Source: Euperipatoides rowelli
Lineage: Eukaryota; Onychophora; Udeonychophora; Euonychophora; Peripatopsidae
NCBI GenBank assembly: GCA_003024985.2
Contig: PXIH01S0001205.1
Length of the DNA stretch: 11,285 nucleotides
Direction: 5' to 3' (one strand)
Part shown: positions 7,462-11,285 of the stretch, piece after piece
Layout: the number at the start of each line of letters is the position of its first letter
How positions within the stretch are numbered: the first letter of the stretch is position 1
Made by a program: the position numbers and the translations under genes
Notes under the pieces: model-generated
Databases searched by the model: none
What the model was told of the DNA's origin: nothing
Seen by the model: the letters and a program-made list of their open reading frames with translations, nothing else

Positions 7462-10400
7462 TATTACAATTATTCCATTTTACACAAAAAAGAAATAAAC
7501 CTTATTTGATAAATATTATTATAAGAAATACTAATCATGTAATAAGAATATTTTTTATTTATTGTGCTGACATTTTTAAAGTCATTTTGCATTGTTATAG
7601 TAAATTATCTTGTGTGGCACAAGTCTATTTTTGAGCTCGAGAAACTAATTCTTCATTCCAGGGACAGACTTTATTATGGAATCTGAAATCACTTTTATCT
7701 CCGTAAAAATAGTTTAAATTATATACTTATCTGGAATAAAATCACTTATAAACAAGGCAACCTGGATTAATGCCTACAAGTCATTCTAGTGATTAAACCT
7801 ATCGGAAGTTTTACTCCTCAGCATGACTCTTAGAATTTATCCCTCTATAGAGGGCCTCTACATACTGTAGTTTTGCCTCACTGGATTAAAGGCGATGATA
7901 TAAACCAACCGGGTAGTAAAAGGATTAATTGATTTATAATATCCGCTCTTCACACTTCAATGATTTGGATTAAAAACTTCAACTATTGTGTTTCCATACT
8001 TCTTCAGTTTGAAATGACTATCTGCATTGATACCATTTCTTTAGCCCTGGGTAAGATCTTTAACTAATAATTTTTCTACAATATAGAATGCTCAGCATTA
8101 AGTCAAGATGAAGAAACCATTTCTTTTGTTATATATACTGTAACTGTAATATAAATAAAAGTTTGTTGATAAGTGAATAAAACTTGTGAGTTCGGACAAA
8201 CCATATTAAATTTATACCTACACACTTTTTCATTTGCTATTATTACATTGTTTTGAGCTTTTGCAGATATTTGTATATTGATTATATTAAAGTTGTTTTA
8301 TTTAAGAATCTTACATGCTGTAGAAACTTTATTTCTTTTTCAGGAAACACTTTTCATCTGTAACCTTGCAGTGTTTTCGTCACTATTAGCATGTTAAATT
8401 TTTATCCATATGTAGTTCATCCCTATTTCATAGCTCAATCTACCTTACCTGACTCGCAGGTTATTGATTGGGATAATGTAAGTTGCAACAAGCAGTACCG
8501 TAAATGATTTTTGTAAATTTATATTATTCCTACAGGGTGGGAATAAAGGGGGGGGGGGGGACTTTTTCCATGAAAGAGTAAACCAATGCATAGCAATAAT
8601 ACTTAAAATAAGGGAAAATTAGATATGTTTCAATTAAATTGATAAATAGGTTGTTGTATGCCTTTCACTCAAAATAAAATTATACTGCATGAATCTAAAC
8701 TACATTGCACATAATAACATATGAAATGCATGTTGAGAGAGAGTTAGATTATCTTTATGCCATTGTTAATTTTGTTCTTACTAAAAGGAAACATGAATTG
8801 ATTACTGTTGCACTTCAATCAATGTTCAATTGAGGTTAAGATGCATTCATCATATCCAATTATTTTCATTTTTGTCTCGGTTGTATTAAGTTTATGAGAT
8901 CTTTTACTTCATTTTTAAATTTTTCACTCATTTTTATAAAAAATAATAAGGGCAAATAGCAATAAAATATGCAAACTGTTAATATAGGCAGAGATGGTAA
9001 TGATACAATTGAAATGTTCAGTCATCTTTGTTATGAACTTCAACAAAACATGTTGCATTTAGTCCAATTTCATAATGTAGGCTACTCCTTTACTTTTTTT
9101 GTGTGTTTTGTTTCATTGGAAGTTTTTTATAAATACTGTAATAACCCAATACATTTGAAGATGAATAGGCTATTAGCAAAAATATGAAGAAAAAACGCAA
9201 TGTAATTTAAATTATATTTACCATAATTGAGTTTTGAATTTTTATTTTGCGTAGTTTCATACAATTTGAGTAATTCATTGTGTTCTATGGTGAATGGATC
9301 TCAGTGATATCAATGAAATCTTACTGGGTAAATTTGTCAATTTAATTAGCCGAAGTTGTAAAATTATTGAGTTTAATTTAATTTTATAGACATTTATGTT
9401 CCAGCATTATATTGATCAAAAGTAAATCTTCCAGTTTTTCTTCAATTAAGAAATTGAATATTATGCTTCTAGCTTGAGGTTTAATAGTGACATCAAGCAG
9501 TTACTCGTCTTTGTTGATTCCAGTAAACTACAGTATTTTGATGTAGGCCTATGGCAAATTATCTTGGTATCTTGGATTAATTCACTCCATGTCTTTGTAT
9601 CGAANATTTTTTTTTCTCAAACAATTTTGATTGGCTGTGTCCTTATGGCCTAATGCTTTGATTTCTTTGACAATTTAGACTTTAAATTAAATTTGTGACT
9701 TTAATGACAATCAAGATACAGTATGGTGGTTGAGAAGTAGGCACTTAGAGATAGGATACGCGGTGTGTCACTTTCATATTTCTGCTTGAAAATTGATCTT
9801 TTTAATGTAATGTAATCGATAACTGCTTTCATTGGGATCCATGCCCCACCCCCTCATTCATCAAATTGTTTTAGAAATTAGCATATTTTCATTGTTCACA
9901 AAGCTAGTGCCTTTTTTTTTTTTTGGTTATTTCTTTTTTTAAAAAAATACTATATTGTATTAAGAAATTTACAATATGTAGAAAATTAATGTAAAAATTT
10001 ATAGAGAATGCTCACACCTCTAAACATTCATTCCATTATTTTGTATTTTAATGTAGTAATTTAATTTTAAATGTTATTTTAAATAATTTAAACAAAAGCT
10101 TATTGTGTGATTGATCAATGCTATATGCAGTAGTTAAATCAATTTGTATGCAGGCATTAGGACTATAAAAGGATCTTTTTTTTTTCCTGTCCTTGGTGAA
10201 TTAAACTTTAGTTTTTGTTTTGTATAATTACGGTATTAGAAAAAATATAAATAATTTAGGACTAGTTTTATATTTTCATTTTTTTTAAATTAACAATTTA
10301 AAAAAATGAGTTGCACTTTATGAGTTTTCAATTAAGTTTACTGTTTGGTATAGCTTACTGTTTTATTTTAAAACTTTTATTAACATTTACTGACAATTTA

Positions 10401-11285
10401 TACTGCATCGGCTGCTAAATTATAAAAAAAAAATAATAATGAAACACATGAAATTTTAGGGAAAAGCTATCGAATATATCTAATTGAATTTTAATACATT
10501 AAATGTTTTATTAAATAGTTTTTTATCTTACGACTACTGGTATTTAAAGTATCCTAATATGTATAATCTAATGATAAAAGATTACTTGTGAAAATTACAT
10601 CCTTTGCTTATTGTTCTAATTTAATGGTTTCTATGTATTAAAATTAAGTAGTAATACTCATCATTAGCCTATCCATAAAACAAATACGGTAATATGTTTG
10701 TTTAACCATTACATTTATATACCTACAGTACCGGCATGTAAACATTGTGACAAGTCAGAAAAAAAATTATATTGCCAAAGCTGCTTATGAAAATAAAAGT
10801 ATTGAAATGAAAATAAAATATTTAAAAAAAATAAAAAATACTATTTAACATACAGTAATTTAGTTCATTAGTTCTAGGGAAAAATTGTCTTATTTATAAT
10901 TTTAAATTTAGAATATTTTAAAAGACTATTCTATTAGTTTCAAACTTAATTGAACTTTGTCCATTTCAAAAGTCAAGAGCAAAAATTTACATACAGTGTA
11001 ATAGCTCATGATTTTGTTTTAATTGAATTTATTGTAAAGTCACATTGCAGTTCTTTGATAAGATGAAGTGATAATGTATTAACAATTATTATTTTATTTG
11101 ACAAAGGTTTTTATCAAAATGATAAAATAACTAAATACAGTATAGTCTTAAAATGTGTAACTTAATAAAAAATGTGGGATTTTTATTTTTCAGTATTTTA
11201 AAATGTTGCTTACAAAATTTAAACAAATTGAGCCGAAAGCAAATGAAAAAGATTATAATTGATATGATATATTTTATTCACCGTA
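7462..11285. other. intron 2, remaining 3.8 kb: no gene recognised
   Basis: AT-rich, non-coding sequence throughout. Visible items are a 14-bp palindrome CCCTCTATAGAGGG (7841-7854), a G13 run (8548-8560), one undetermined base N at 9605 followed by a T run, and several TACAGTA/TACTGTA words. The longest open stretch (8969-9187) has no recognisable domain and a composition like its surroundings. Confidence 0.6.
8548..8560 (+). repeat. G13 homopolymer
   Basis: Thirteen consecutive G residues in an otherwise very AT-rich intron; the length is likely polymorphic or sequencing-sensitive. Confidence 0.9.

Larger units (their letters stand above)
5715..11285 (+). other. intron 2 of the cysteine proteinase gene (incomplete, at least 5571 nt)
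   Basis: It begins with the good donor GTATAT at 5715. The next exon should start in phase 1 and continue from DYYG with a Gly and a conserved hydrophobic/Lys stretch. Acceptor-like sites at 7661, 8342, 8534, 9522 and 11193 were read in the required phase: four hit a stop within a few codons, and the one at 7661 stays open briefly but encodes nothing family-like. The intron therefore appears to run past the window end. Confidence 0.7.

Noticed and set aside
7258-7509. 83-codon open frame on the + strand
   Set aside because: It runs straight through the right terminal inverted repeat into flanking DNA, has no recognisable domain, and a real element-encoded gene would not be expected to cross the terminus.
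7662-7715. Exon-like stretch after CTTCATTCCAG, open in the phase needed to follow exon 2
   Set aside because: The encoded residues (GTDFIMESEITFIS) do not resemble what follows RIDYYG in this protease family, and the frame closes soon afterwards.
8342-8365. Good polypyrimidine tract and AG acceptor (TTTCTTTTTCAG)
   Set aside because: In the required phase the sequence reaches TAA after five codons.
8969-9187. 72-codon open frame on the + strand
   Set aside because: No family motif, composition like the surrounding intron, no acceptor in the phase required by exon 2, and low-complexity Phe/Val-rich content.
2425-10174. TATA-box-like 14-mer GACTATAAAAGGAT at 2425-2438 and again at 10161-10174
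   Set aside because: No gene follows either copy, the flanks differ, and a shared 14-mer between two places is not surprising in AT-biased DNA of this length.
1-11285. tRNA, rRNA, CRISPR arrays, bacterial promoters or operons
   Set aside because: None seen; the split gene and retroelements identify nuclear animal DNA. The A-box-like string near 6784 has no matching B box and no cloverleaf.

Overview
This window is AT-rich, intron-dominated nuclear DNA from an animal, most likely an invertebrate. The evidence is one split gene with GT-AG introns, relics of a Ty1/copia LTR retrotransposon and of two different LINE reverse transcriptases, a terminal-inverted-repeat DNA element, many homopolymer runs, and no operon-like organisation. 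The gene belongs to the arthropod/invertebrate 26/29-kDa cysteine proteinase family. An arthropod or other marine invertebrate is plausible, but the sequence does not fix the species.

The only protein-coding gene I can support runs on the + strand and is represented by its first two coding exons. Exon 1 (891-933) encodes the start and most of a signal peptide. Exon 2 (5562-5714) finishes the signal peptide and encodes the conserved start of the mature N-terminal region (PPKFDATYHV, LPYTEINEPFEAW, RSRIDYYG). Both splice junctions are phase 1. The rest of the gene, including the catalytic papain-like domain, must lie beyond position 11285.

Region by region: 1-827 is upstream low-complexity DNA with a retroposon-like AATAAA plus poly(A) scar at 637-683. 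The 5' leader and exon 1 occupy 828-933. Intron 1 (934-5561, 4628 nt) holds three decayed retroelement fragments: a LINE reverse-transcriptase relic (about 1603-2070, +), a Ty1/copia protease-integrase relic (about 2610-3900, -) and a second, different LINE relic (about 3975-4366, +). Intron 2 starts at 5715 and does not end in the window. It contains a 1.5-kb element (5951-7461) bounded by perfect 24-bp inverted repeats. Inside that element are clustered TTGACCA motifs, a triplicated 31-bp repeat and a GC-richer block next to A17 and (ATT)n. From 7462 to the end I see no exon or recognisable element.

No new multi-gene system is visible. The best leads are the inverted-repeat element with its clustered motif, the junction-perfect two-exon start of the protease gene, and two short words (TAGGCCTA and TACAGTA/TACTGTA) that recur far more often than base composition suggests.
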